Source: Paraburkholderia rhynchosiae | Lineage (GTDB): Bacteria; Pseudomonadota; Gammaproteobacteria; Burkholderiales; Burkholderiaceae | NCBI RefSeq assembly: GCF_002879865.1 | Contig: NZ_PNXY01000008.1 | Coordinates: 62,001 to 126,000 of the forward strand | Direction of reading: 5' to 3' | Length of the DNA: 64,000 bases | In this document: positions 34,786 to 44,001 of the stretch, in pieces | How positions within the stretch are numbered: the stretch's first letter is position 1 | How the letters are laid out: every line of letters starts with the position of its first letter | Notes under the pieces: model-generated | Databases searched by the model: none | Seen by the model: the letters and a program-made list of their open reading frames with translations, nothing else | What the model was told of the DNA's origin: nothing | Made by a program: the position numbers and the translations under genes

Positions 34786-35871
34786 CTAGAAGGTGTGCTG
34801 AATGCCCACGCCATACGTGCTGCCGGACGGATTGGCCGTGAGCTTGTCGTATGAATACACCGTGTACACCAAAGTACGCTTAGAAAGAATGTATTCGTAC
34901 GCCAGGCTACCGGTATTGCGCACATTGCTGCGATTGAGCGGCGCGCTGTGTTCCGTGCGCGCCCATTCGGCGAGGATCAGATTCGACGGCGTGAGCGGCA
35001 CCGAAACGCCGAGCTCATAAGTGTGCGAGCCGGTCTCCACGTTGTTGTTGCTCGTCATTTGCGCGGCGCCGTACACCTTCATGAACTTCGCGTCGTACGC
35101 CGCGCCAGCGAGATAAAGGTACTGCCCAGTCGATGGCGTGACCGCCGCGGTCCGCACGCGCTGCGCCGAGAAGACCGCCGTGAGCGGTCCTTTCGCATAC
35201 GTTAAATGCAGGCCGATGTTGTCGCGCCCCTGGTGTCCCGTCGTGCTGCTTACGCTATAAATGGCTGTACCCGTGAGCCCGCCGTAATTCGGCGATACGT
35301 ATTCGATTGCGTTTTGCCAGACCGTATCGCCAATCACCGTGTTGCTATAGCTCGCCGTGTACGACTGCACGATCAATGGCGAAAAGACCACTGACGAGCC
35401 GAATGGATTAACGAGTTGCTGGTTGATATAAGTCGGGTTCGTTTGCTCGCCGAACTTGAACGTGCCGTAAGCGCCAGTGAGTCCGACATAGGCGTTGCGC
35501 GAGAAAAGCCCGTCGGTCGTATTGCGTCCCATCTGCCCGGTGTTCGGCCTGAAAAAACTTTCGAGGCTGAAAATCACCGCATTGCCGCCGCCAATGTCCT
35601 CGCGGCCGCGAATGCCCCAGAACGATGTGGTCAATCCTCCACCACCTAACTGCACGGTACTCGCGCGCGTCGTGCTGAGTTTGGAACTGTCGATATACAT
35701 GCCGATCAAGCCGTACATCTGCACCGACGAAGACGAGATCGACGCTGCGCCCGCCGTGGCTTGTGAAGAGTCGGCGTGAGCGACGCCGCTCGTCGCTGCA
35801 AGCAGGGCCGTTGCCATGCATACCGTGTTGAAATGTGACCCGCGGCGCGTGTCGTCTGTCTTTATATCCAT
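34786..35871 (-). CDS. General outer-membrane porin (Burkholderia Omp type)
   Basis: A 361-residue trimeric porin. A signal peptide ends near VAHA-DSS. SSSVQMYGLIGMYIDSS is the first strand, and the family stretches SFWGIRGREDIGGGNAVIFSLES and RNAYVGLTGAYGTFKFGEQ follow. The barrel ends in GVGIQHTF with the terminal phenylalanine. A TGGAGACA ribosome site is present. It lies 139 bases downstream of dctA on the same strand and may serve outer-membrane entry of small acids. Confidence 0.93.
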   Translation of the reverse strand: MDIKTDDTRRGSHFNTVCMATALLAATSGVAHADSSQATAGAASISSSSVQMYGLIGMYIDSSKLSTTRASTVQLGGGGLTTSFWGIRGREDIGGGNAVIFSLESFFRPNTGQMGRNTTDGLFSRNAYVGLTGAYGTFKFGEQTNPTYINQQLVNPFGSSVVFSPLIVQSYTASYSNTVIGDTVWQNAIEYVSPNYGGLTGTAIYSVSSTTGHQGRDNIGLHLTYAKGPLTAVFSAQRVRTAAVTPSTGQYLYLAGAAYDAKFMKVYGAAQMTSNNNVETGSHTYELGVSVPLTPSNLILAEWARTEHSAPLNRSNVRNTGSLAYEYILSKRTLVYTVYSYDKLTANPSGSTYGVGIQHTF

Positions 35872-36010
35872 GGATGGTGTCTCCAGACCGGATTGTATTT
35901 TTTGAGCGCAAGTGTCTCCTGCTGCGGGACGCGATGGCGCACGCAGACCGAGAGACGCCTGGATGTTTTACAGCGGCTATACCGTCAATTCACGCGGCGG
36001 ACTCATGCGG

Positions 36011-37312
36011 TTAATCCACGCGTCGGCGCGACATACCGGCATTCAGCTTCGAACGGTCGAGCTCGTGTTCCCATGCCGAGACCACCAGCGTCGCGACGCC
36101 GTTGCCTATCGTGTTCGCAATCGCGAGACCTGTACCCATGAAACGGTGGATGCCCAAAATCAGCACCATGCCCGATACTGGAATCAGCGGGAAAACCAGC
36201 AGCGTCGATGTCAGCATCACGAATGCGGCGCCCGCCACGCCGCTCGCCCCTTTGGACGTCAGCATCGCCACGCCGACGAGCGTTAATTGCTGCGTGAGAC
36301 TGAGTTCGATATTGAACGCCTGTGCGATGAAGAGCACGGCCATCGTCAGATAAATGTTGGTGCCGTCGAGATTGAACGAATAGCCTGCGGGAATGACGAG
36401 TCCGACAACCGATTTCGAGCAGCCAAGGCGCTCGAGCTTTTCGAGCATCTGCGGGAGCGCGGCTTCCGATGAACTGGTGCCTAGCACAATCAGGATCTCT
36501 TCGCGGATATAGCTCATGAAGCGCAGAATGCTGAAGCCGAGCATCCGCGAAATCGCGCCGAGCACCACCATCACGAATACGACCAGCGTCGCGTAGAAAG
36601 CGCCGATCAGTTTGAGCAACGGCACAACTGCGCCGATTCCATAGGTGCCTATCGTGAACGCAATCGAGCCGAACGCACCGATCGCCGCGACCTTCATGAT
36701 GATGTGAACGATGCCGAAAAATGTATGAGCAAAGTAGTCGATCATCGCCACGAGCGGGCGCCCCCGCTCCCCAGTCGCGGCGAGCGCCGCGCCGAACAGC
36801 ACTGAAATCAGCAGGATCTGCAGCACATTGCCCGATGCGAACGCGCCGGTCACAGTGTCCGGAATGATGTGCATCAGAAACTCGACGGTGTTCTGCTGAT
36901 GCGCGGCAGTGGTGTAACCGGCAAGCGCTTTTGTATCGATGGTGGCCGGATTCAGATTGAAGCCTGCTCCCGGATGAAACATATGCCCGGCCAGGAGCCC
37001 GACCACGAGTGAGAGGGTCGACACGATTTCGAAGTACAGCAGCGCCTTGCCGCCTACTCGCCCGACTTTCTTCATGTCGCCCATTCCGGCGATGCCGGTC
37101 ACCACCGTGCAGAAGATGATCGGGCCGATCACCATCTTGATGAGCTTGATGAACGCGTCGCCAAGCGGCTTCATCTTCACGGCGAGCGACGGCGCGAAAT
37201 GCCCGAGCAGCACGCCGATCATGATCGCGACGAACACGTGAAAATAGAGCGTTCGATAGAACGGCTTCTTTGCGCCTGGCGCGGACGAGGTCATGACGGC
37301 ACTCTCGCTCAT
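36011..37312 (-). CDS. dctA: C4-dicarboxylate/proton symporter DctA
   Basis: A 433-residue inner-membrane transporter of the DAACS family for succinate, fumarate and malate. Typical parts are the serine-rich [17 protein letters not shown] re-entrant loop, [22 protein letters not shown] and the second loop [17 protein letters not shown]. The length is usual. The start at 37312 follows CCGGAGCGACGTC. Its substrates match end products of the nearby ring-cleavage pathway, which is only a positional hint. Confidence 0.94.
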   Translation of the reverse strand: MSESAVMTSSAPGAKKPFYRTLYFHVFVAIMIGVLLGHFAPSLAVKMKPLGDAFIKLIKMVIGPIIFCTVVTGIAGMGDMKKVGRVGGKALLYFEIVSTLSLVVGLLAGHMFHPGAGFNLNPATIDTKALAGYTTAAHQQNTVEFLMHIIPDTVTGAFASGNVLQILLISVLFGAALAATGERGRPLVAMIDYFAHTFFGIVHIIMKVAAIGAFGSIAFTIGTYGIGAVVPLLKLIGAFYATLVVFVMVVLGAISRMLGFSILRFMSYIREEILIVLGTSSSEAALPQMLEKLERLGCSKSVVGLVIPAGYSFNLDGTNIYLTMAVLFIAQAFNIELSLTQQLTLVGVAMLTSKGASGVAGAAFVMLTSTLLVFPLIPVSGMVLILGIHRFMGTGLAIANTIGNGVATLVVSAWEHELDRSKLNAGMSRRRVD

Positions 37313-37510
37313 GACGTCGCTCCGGAACGGTTAGTGCGGGGATTGGTGTTGGTCATCGTTGTCTCCTGTCGACCAGAGTTGACGCTTTACGCGTCTCACT
37401 CCGATCCAATGCAAAGCCGGAATATCAGCGGAAAGACGATACGCTTTGCTTTCCGTTTGCCTGCCATCTTCGCGCGGCAGTTCAAAACATGAGTGAGGCG
37501 GCGGCTTCGC

Positions 37511-38374
37511 TTAGAAGCCGTAAAGTCGTGCGGGGTTGGTCACCACCAGCTTTTCCCGCAATGCCTCATCCGGACAGAAGCGGAACAGCAGATCCACCAG
37601 TTCGCCGTCGTTGGGCATGTCCCTACTGATGTTCGGATGAGGCCAGTCCGTGCCCCACAGTACACGGTCGGGCGCGGCTTCGATCAGCGTTTGAGCAAAT
37701 GGAATCGCATCGTCGAAAGGCCGGCGGCCAGACGATACGCGTTCCGAACCGCATACCTTGACCCATGCGAGCGGATTGCGCATCAAATCGAGCAGTTGGC
37801 GAAACGGCTGCTGATCGAGTCCCGCCTCGGCGCGCACGCGACCCATGTGATCGATCACGAACGGCACTTTGATGCGCGCGATCCGCTCGGCGTATTGCAG
37901 AATGTCCTGCGCATCGAGATGCAGCACGACGTGCCAACCGAGCCGTTCGATACGTTCGAGTACGCGGTCGAACACGTCGGGATCCGGCGCCCCGCCGAGA
38001 TGCGCGACGAAGTTGAAGCGCACACCGCGCACACCACGTGCGTCCAGGTCGGCGAGTTGTTCATCCGTGATATCGCCGTCGACAATCGCGACGCCGCGAT
38101 AACGGCCGTTGCCGCGAGCAATCGCATCGAGCATCGCCGTATTGTCGGTGCCGTGACAGCTTGCCTGCACGATTACACCGCGGCTCAGGCCGAGAAAATC
38201 GTGCAACGCGACCAGTTGCTGGAAAGGCGCGTCGGGCGGCGTATAGCTGCGATCCGGCGCATACGGGAAAACGGCGGCGGGACCGAAGACATGGCAATGC
38301 GCGTCGCAAGCGCCGGCAGGCAACCGCTGGGCGGGCTGAACAGGACGGGAATCGGGTGGCAAACAGGATTTCAT
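37511..38374 (-). CDS. ligI: Amidohydrolase, 2-pyrone-4,6-dicarboxylate hydrolase-like
   Basis: A 287-residue amidohydrolase-2 protein resembling LigI, which opens 2-pyrone-4,6-dicarboxylate to 4-oxalomesaconate. The metal/substrate motif DAHCHVFGP (H26, H28) is followed by HLDAQDILQYAE, VIDHMGRV and WGTDWPHPN with the late aspartate. Related lactonases share this fold. The presence of ligBA and galD about 9-13 kb away supports the PDC role. The start at 38374 is chosen over an upstream in-frame ATG inside the divergent promoter region. The symbol is tentative. Confidence 0.72.
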   Translation of the reverse strand: MKSCLPPDSRPVQPAQRLPAGACDAHCHVFGPAAVFPYAPDRSYTPPDAPFQQLVALHDFLGLSRGVIVQASCHGTDNTAMLDAIARGNGRYRGVAIVDGDITDEQLADLDARGVRGVRFNFVAHLGGAPDPDVFDRVLERIERLGWHVVLHLDAQDILQYAERIARIKVPFVIDHMGRVRAEAGLDQQPFRQLLDLMRNPLAWVKVCGSERVSSGRRPFDDAIPFAQTLIEAAPDRVLWGTDWPHPNISRDMPNDGELVDLLFRFCPDEALREKLVVTNPARLYGF

Positions 38375-38488
38375 GGAGCTTCGTCTCGATCTTGATGGCC
38401 GCGCGGCGCGGGCTCTGTCTGTAAGCTGGAGTAAGCGGATTGTGGCTGCGGGAGCCGGCCGATACAATCGCTATACCAAACTAGCTGA

Positions 38489-38505
38489 TATGTGATTTAC
38501 ACATA
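38489..38505. promoter_or_regulatory. Perfect inverted repeat, LysR-type operator candidate
   Basis: TATGTG at 38489-38494 and CACATA at 38500-38505 are separated by five A/T bases. The site lies 10 bases in front of the LysR ATG, in the region shared with the divergent PDC hydrolase gene. A T-N11-A type palindrome here fits autoregulation. Confidence 0.55.
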
Positions 38506-38515
38506 CCTCGGACAA

Positions 38516-39445
38516 ATGGACCTCAAACAGCTGGAAGCGTTTGTACATGTGGCCGAACTCGGCAGCTTCACGCGCGCCGCCATTACGCTCGACACCAACC
38601 AGCCCGCCCTGAGCCGGCTCGTGCGCCAACTCGAAGTCGAACTTCGCCACACGCTGCTCGAGCGCAATGGCCGCGGCGTCGCACTCACGCCGGCCGGCCA
38701 GCGCATGCTGGCTCATTCGAAAGGGATCCTCTCGCAGGTGCAGCGCGCATCGCAGGACCTCGACGAATTGCGCGGCACCGTCGGCGGCCATTTTTGCATT
38801 GGCATTACGCCGAGCTTCGCGAAGGTCGCGACCAATGAACTGGTGCGCAGTTTTCGCAAGTCTTTCCCTGGCGCGACTATTTCGGTTGCGGAAGGTCTGT
38901 CGACGTATCTGATCGAATGGCTGATGATGGGTCGCGTCGACGTCGCGGTTCTTTACGACACGTTCGATACACCGTTGATCGACAAGCGCACGGTATTCAC
39001 CGAAGAGCTATTCCTGATCGGCGCGGACGATGGTGAAACGCACGAAACATCCGCGCTTGAACCCGTCGCGACGATTGCATTGCGAGATATCCCACGCTAT
39101 CCGCTGGTGATTCCCGGCCGCATGCATGCAATCAGGCGCATGGTTGAATCGGTCGCGGCGGAGCAAGGCGTGAGGCTGAACATCGAGCTGGAAGTGGATG
39201 CCGTGTCGTCGATTCTCGATCTTGTCAGCGAGGGCATCGGCTACGCGGTGCTGCCGCTCAATGCGACCGTGAGCGATGCGCTCAAGCGGCGCTTTCGCGT
39301 AATCCGCATTACCGAGCCGACTTTATTCAGCCGGCTTGCTATCGCGACGAGCAGCAAGCACACGCTGTCACAACTGGCGGTTCAGGCCATTGCAATGCTC
39401 GAAGCGCAAGCCTTGCCTCTCTATAGCGCGGTTCGCAGCAAGTAA
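38516..39445 (+). CDS. LysR-family transcriptional regulator (PDC hydrolase region)
   Basis: A 309-residue LysR regulator. MDLKQLEAFVHVAELGSFTRAA and PALSRLVRQLEVELRHTLLERNGRG form the helix-turn-helix. The ligand domain is at about 90-295. A GTG in frame at 38492 would lie within the palindrome and is less likely than the ATG at 38516. It is divergent from the LigI-like gene (141 bases between) and probably regulates it. Confidence 0.92.
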   Translation: MDLKQLEAFVHVAELGSFTRAAITLDTNQPALSRLVRQLEVELRHTLLERNGRGVALTPAGQRMLAHSKGILSQVQRASQDLDELRGTVGGHFCIGITPSFAKVATNELVRSFRKSFPGATISVAEGLSTYLIEWLMMGRVDVAVLYDTFDTPLIDKRTVFTEELFLIGADDGETHETSALEPVATIALRDIPRYPLVIPGRMHAIRRMVESVAAEQGVRLNIELEVDAVSSILDLVSEGIGYAVLPLNATVSDALKRRFRVIRITEPTLFSRLAIATSSKHTLSQLAVQAIAMLEAQALPLYSAVRSK

Positions 39446-39868
39446 GAAAAGAGAAGACAGTCGAGCCGGACTGACGGCGCTGGCACGCCGTATAAAAAAC
39501 TGCTCCATCTTCTTGTTGTGAGTGCAAAGACGCATGGCTTATGTCGGAGCGCGACCATAGCATGCGCATGCGGTGGAAAATGCCGGCGCAAAGGACTCGA
39601 AAGAATCGCGGCGCCTCTGCCCATTCCTCCTCTCGCCATGCTCTGCCCGCTTCACCAGCGTTAGCGGCGATTGCCCGCTATTAACGACGACACACGGCAA
39701 CATTGGAGCAACATCGGGACACATCGCGCCAACATCACACGATTACTGCTGCTGCGGCCAGAATATCCGCAGAGCATTATCAGCGCGCGACGCTTGCCGC
39801 TTTGCTATTGTCGGCCGCCAATACGATACTAATGACCTGTTCGTATGTTCGCTCTCGAGGAACCGCCG
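39446..39868. other. Intergenic stretch with no recognised gene
   Basis: About 420 bases between the LysR gene and the DUF2891 gene. Short reading frames here lack ribosome sites and show no family features. Around 39698-39735 there are loosely repeated AACAT/ACATC words. No terminator, tRNA or operator was recognised. Confidence 0.4.
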
Positions 39869-40879
39869 ATGACCGCCTTACTCACTCCGGAATTCGCTTC
39901 CAAATTCGCCAAACTCGCGCTTGCCCATCTCACGCGCGAATACCCGAACAAACTGACGCATTCGCTCGCCGGTCCCGAGGACGTGCAAGGCCCTCGTGCG
40001 TTGCATCCGATTTTTTACGGCAGCTACGACTGGCATTCGTGCGTACACGGCTACTGGTTGATTCTTCATCTCCTTGAGCGCTTTCCGGATCTGCCCGAAG
40101 CGGCACGCATTGTCGCGGTAGTCGACGAGCATTTCACCGCGGTGAATGTGGCGGGCGAACGCGCATATCTCGAACTGCCGCACAACCTCGGGTTCGAGCG
40201 GCCCTATGGTTGGGCCTGGTTGCTCGCGTTGAGCGCGCAACTCAATTCGTTGAAGCTCTCCGACGCCGCGCGCTGGTCGAAAACGTTCGCGCCGCTCACC
40301 GAGATTTTTGTCGAACGATTCGAGACGTTCCTGCCGAAAGCTACTTATCCGCTGCGCGTCGGCACGCATTTCAACATGGCGTTCGCCCTCGCACTCACGC
40401 TGGACTTCGCACGGCAAACGTCGCGCGATTCACTGGAAGCGCTGATCGTCAGCACCGCCGAGCGCTGGTTTCTGCACGACGTAGGATGCCAGGCATGGGA
40501 ACCTGCCGGCGACGAATTTCTGTCGCCTTCGCTGATGGAAGCCGAATTGATGAGGCGCGTGTTGCCGCCCGCGCAATTCGTCGACTGGTTCGGCCGCTTT
40601 CTGCCGGACCTCGGCGCGAAGAAGCCCGCTACGCTGTTCGAACCCGTCACCGTGACTGACCGCACCGACGGCAAGATTGCTCACCTTGACGGCCTTAACC
40701 TGAGCCGCGCATGGTGCCAACGCTCGCTGGCCCGCGCGCTGCCGGCCGGCGACATTCGCCGGACTGTGCTGCTCGATTCAGCCGAGCGGCACTTGCATAG
40801 CGCGCTGCCTCATGTAGCCGGAGACTACATGGGCGAGCATTGGCTCGGCACGTTCGCCACGCTCGCATTGGAGGCTTGA
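39869..40879 (+). CDS. DUF2891 family protein
   Basis: A 336-residue protein matching the DUF2891 pattern as I know it: HPIFYGSYDWHSCVHGYWLI near the N-terminus, LELPHNLGFERPYGWAWLLALSAQL, then EPAGDEFLSPSLMEAELMRRVL. The fold is all-helical, resembling glycoside-hydrolase-like alpha/alpha toroids. The function is unknown. The ATG at 39869 has a GAGGAACC site; an ATG at 39845 is an alternative. It is convergent with the PRC-barrel gene. Confidence 0.85.
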   Translation: MTALLTPEFASKFAKLALAHLTREYPNKLTHSLAGPEDVQGPRALHPIFYGSYDWHSCVHGYWLILHLLERFPDLPEAARIVAVVDEHFTAVNVAGERAYLELPHNLGFERPYGWAWLLALSAQLNSLKLSDAARWSKTFAPLTEIFVERFETFLPKATYPLRVGTHFNMAFALALTLDFARQTSRDSLEALIVSTAERWFLHDVGCQAWEPAGDEFLSPSLMEAELMRRVLPPAQFVDWFGRFLPDLGAKKPATLFEPVTVTDRTDGKIAHLDGLNLSRAWCQRSLARALPAGDIRRTVLLDSAERHLHSALPHVAGDYMGEHWLGTFATLALEA

Positions 40880-40929
40880 TGAAAGTACTCGCCGGCTGGC
40901 ATTGAGACGATAACTGAGCCGACAACTGA

Positions 40930-40972
40930 GTCGACCAATAGGTCGACCAGTGAGCCGGCAACCAGGCCGGCT
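40930..40972. terminator. Two tandem hairpins between convergent genes
   Basis: GTCGAC at 40930-40935 pairs with 40942-40947. AGCCGGC at 40953-40959 pairs with GCCGGCT at 40966-40972. Both loops are six bases, and the two hairpins are 24 bases apart. They sit between the DUF2891 stop and the PRC-barrel stop, so a bidirectional terminator is the simplest reading. No long T-run is present. Confidence 0.6.
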
Positions 40973-40979
40973 TCGCGTA

Positions 40980-41405
40980 TCATTGTCCCGAAAGTTTCTT
41001 GGGCTTCGCCGGCGCCTGAACCTTGTTGTACTGGAACTCGGGCGTCGCCTTCAAGGCCGCCTTTGTTGCGCCGGCGAGATAGAAATTCCCCGAACGAATG
41101 TCGAGCGCGGCGATAGGCACGGCCACATCGTGCGACGCAACGCCGAGGAAGCCGCCGGCCGCGACGATTGCAGCGGACAGGGAGCCGTCTGGTGCAACCA
41201 CCAGATCGCGGATTGAACCGATCTTCTCGTTCTGATCGTTGTACACCGCCTTGCCGAGAATGCTCTTCTTCACGCTCCAGCCGCTCAGCAGTGCATTGGA
41301 CTGCTCGACTGTCACGCTAAGCGGTTGTGTGCCGGCGACTTGCGCGTGCGCGCCGAAGCTCGTTGCAGCTACCGCGACGGCCACCAGAAGTTTGCCCAAA
41401 GTCAT
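40980..41405 (-). CDS. Exported PRC-barrel domain protein
   Basis: A 141-residue protein with a signal peptide (MTLGKLLVAVAVAATSFGAHA-QV) and a PRC-barrel at about 43-110 (SVKKSILGKAVYNDQNEKIGSIRDLVVAPDG). The C-terminus is lysine/proline-rich. PRC-barrels are small beta-domains in RNA-processing and photosynthetic proteins; exported ones in Burkholderiaceae are common but uncharacterised. The start at 41405 has a CGGAGTAG site. It is divergent from polB. Confidence 0.85.
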   Translation of the reverse strand: MTLGKLLVAVAVAATSFGAHAQVAGTQPLSVTVEQSNALLSGWSVKKSILGKAVYNDQNEKIGSIRDLVVAPDGSLSAAIVAAGGFLGVASHDVAVPIAALDIRSGNFYLAGATKAALKATPEFQYNKVQAPAKPKKLSGQ

Positions 41406-41563
41406 TTGATCTACTCCGATTTTTAGAAGACTTGACCGGCGCATGAACGCGCCGAAAGAAGCGCTGCAAAACCATCATACCGGCTACACCGCATGGCTGC
41501 ATGCAGGGTGACACAAGCACGGACCACCGTTGAACACGCAGGGCGGTAAAATCGCTTCAGGCG

Positions 41564-43957
41564 ATGACGCGCCGTTTCGGAGGTGGTGGTTTGACTGAGC
41601 TTGAACAGGGTTTCATTTTGACGCGGCATTGGCGGGACACTCCGGCCGGTACCGAAGTCGATTTCTGGCTGGCAACTGACAGCGGGCCCCGTCACATCCG
41701 TTTGCGTCATCAAACATCGGTGGCATTCATTCCCGCCGAACAGCGCGAGCGCGCCGAAACCGTTTTGCGCCGCGAGGCGCCGCTCGATTTGCGCCCGCTC
41801 GAATTGCGCGACTTCCATCATCGACCGGTGATGGGACTGTACTGCCCGCAATATCGTCAGTTGACCGGCTTCGAAAAACGCCTTAAACAAGGCGGCGTCG
41901 ACGTGTATGAGGCCGACATCTTCCCGCCCGAGCGCTACATGATGGAGCGTTTCATCACCGCGCCGGTGCGGTTCAGCGGTGATGCGCAAAGCGGCGGCAT
42001 GCTCGTGAGCGGCGAGCTGAAACCGGCTACTGACTACCGTCCCGCGTTGAAACTCGTGTCGCTCGACATCGAAACAAGTGTTCATGCCGAACTCTATTCA
42101 ATCGCGCTAGAAGGCTGCGGGCAGCGTCAGGTGTACATGCTCGGGCCACCGAACGGGGACGCCAGCGGGCTCGACTTCGACCTCGAATACTGCGAAACCC
42201 GCGCACAGTTGCTCGAAAAGTTGAACACGTGGCTGGAGCGGCACGACCCCGATGCGATCATCGGATGGAATCTCGTGCAGTTCGATTTGCGTGTGCTCCG
42301 GCAGCACGCCGAACAATACGGCGTGCCATTGCGGCTAGGCCGCGGCGGAGCGGTGATGGAATGGCGCGAACATGGCCTCAGGCAGAATCATTACTTTGCG
42401 GGCGCCGCGGGGCGTCTGATTATCGACGGCATCGAGGCGCTGCGCTCGGCCACGTGGAGCTTCCCTTCATTCAGCCTCGAACATGTCGCGCGCGCCGTGC
42501 TGGGCGAAGGCAAAGCCATCGACAATCCCTATCAGCGCATGGATGAAATCCAGCGCCGCTTCGACGAGGACAAGCCCGCACTCGCGCAATACAACCTCAA
42601 GGATTGCGAGCTCGTCACGCGCATCTTCGCGAAGACCGAATTGCTGCCGTTTCTGCTTGAACGCGCAACCGTCACCGGTCTGCCCGCCGACCGCAGCGGC
42701 GGTTCGGTCGCGGCATTCACGCACCTGTATATGCCGCGAATGCATCGGCAAGGCTACGTCGCGCCGAATCTCGGCGACGTGGCCGGCGCCGCGAGTCCCG
42801 GCGGCTTCGTGATGGACTCGCGCCCCGGCCTCTACGACTCGGTGCTGGTGCTCGATTACAAGAGTCTGTATCCATCGATCATTCGCACGTTTCTGATCGA
42901 CCCGGTCGGGCTCGTGGAAGGCATGCTGAACCCCGGCGACGATCAATCCGTGCCCGGCTTTCTTGGCGCACGTTTCTCACGCACGCGCCATTGTCTGCCG
43001 TCGATTGTGAGCCAGGTGTGGCAAGGCCGAGAGACAGCCAAGCGCGAACAGAACAAGCCGCTCTCTCAGGCGCTGAAGATCATCATGAACGCGTTTTACG
43101 GCGTGCTGGGTTCGACCGGTTGCCGCTTTTTCGATCCACGTCTTGCCTCGTCGATCACGATGCGCGGCCACGAAATCATGCACAGCACGCGCGAACTGAT
43201 TCAGGCCGAAGGTTATGAAGTCATTTACGGCGACACGGATTCGACCTTCGTCTGGCTCAAACATGCGCATAGCGAAGAAGAAGCGGGCCGCATCGGACGC
43301 GCGCTGGTCGAGCATATCAACGCGTGGTGGCGGCAAAATCTCCAGCAGCGATTCGGGCTCGATAGTGCGCTCGAATTGCAATTCGAGCGGCATTACCGGC
43401 GTTTCTTCATGCCGACGATTCGCGGCGCCGAAGAAGGCAGCAAGAAGCGCTATGCGGGGCTCACGGTTTTGCCGGACGGCAGCGAGGACATCGTCTATAA
43501 AGGGCTCGAAACGGTCCGCACGGACTGGACGCCGCTCGCGCAGCAGTTTCAGCAGGAACTCTATCGGCGCATCTTTACAAAGCAGCCCTATCAGGATTAC
43601 GTGCGCGACTATGTGCGCGACACGCTCGCGGGCAAGCTCGACGAACAGCTCGTGTATCGCAAGCGTTTGCGCAGGCCGCTCGGCGAGTACGAGCGCAACG
43701 TGCCGCCCCATGTACGCGCGGCACGCGTGGCCGACGAATTCAATCGTCGGCAGGGACGTCCGCTGCAATATCAGAACGGCGGCTGGATCAGCTACGTGAT
43801 GACGATTGCCGGGCCCGAGCCGCTCGAAACGCTGCGTTCGGCGATCGACTACGAACACTATCTGACGCGCCAATTGCAGCCCGTCGCGGACGCGATCCTG
43901 CCTCTGTTGCGCGACGACTTTACGACGCTGGTGTCGGGGCAAGCGCAATTGTTCTGA
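41564..43957 (+). CDS. polB: DNA polymerase II (family B)
   Basis: A 797-residue family B polymerase used in damage tolerance and replication restart. Exonuclease motifs are [21 protein letters not shown] and YNLKDCELV. Polymerase motif A is [13 protein letters not shown], motif B is [13 protein letters not shown] and motif C is [10 protein letters not shown] with the catalytic aspartates. KKRYAGL lies further on. The length is near that of E. coli Pol II. The ATG at 41564 begins a somewhat variable N-terminus, so nearby alternative starts cannot be excluded. Confidence 0.96.
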   Translation: MTRRFGGGGLTELEQGFILTRHWRDTPAGTEVDFWLATDSGPRHIRLRHQTSVAFIPAEQRERAETVLRREAPLDLRPLELRDFHHRPVMGLYCPQYRQLTGFEKRLKQGGVDVYEADIFPPERYMMERFITAPVRFSGDAQSGGMLVSGELKPATDYRPALKLVSLDIETSVHAELYSIALEGCGQRQVYMLGPPNGDASGLDFDLEYCETRAQLLEKLNTWLERHDPDAIIGWNLVQFDLRVLRQHAEQYGVPLRLGRGGAVMEWREHGLRQNHYFAGAAGRLIIDGIEALRSATWSFPSFSLEHVARAVLGEGKAIDNPYQRMDEIQRRFDEDKPALAQYNLKDCELVTRIFAKTELLPFLLERATVTGLPADRSGGSVAAFTHLYMPRMHRQGYVAPNLGDVAGAASPGGFVMDSRPGLYDSVLVLDYKSLYPSIIRTFLIDPVGLVEGMLNPGDDQSVPGFLGARFSRTRHCLPSIVSQVWQGRETAKREQNKPLSQALKIIMNAFYGVLGSTGCRFFDPRLASSITMRGHEIMHSTRELIQAEGYEVIYGDTDSTFVWLKHAHSEEEAGRIGRALVEHINAWWRQNLQQRFGLDSALELQFERHYRRFFMPTIRGAEEGSKKRYAGLTVLPDGSEDIVYKGLETVRTDWTPLAQQFQQELYRRIFTKQPYQDYVRDYVRDTLAGKLDEQLVYRKRLRRPLGEYERNVPPHVRAARVADEFNRRQGRPLQYQNGGWISYVMTIAGPEPLETLRSAIDYEHYLTRQLQPVADAILPLLRDDFTTLVSGQAQLF

Positions 43958-44001
43958 TGCCGCGCCAGCGTCGAGGCATCGACCAGAGGCCTATCAGGCG
44001 C

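Noticed and set aside
43956..43980. Six-base inverted repeat GATGCC/GGCATC after polB, considered as a terminator
   Set aside because: Short arms, a 13-base loop and no T-run; no better than chance in this GC-rich sequence.
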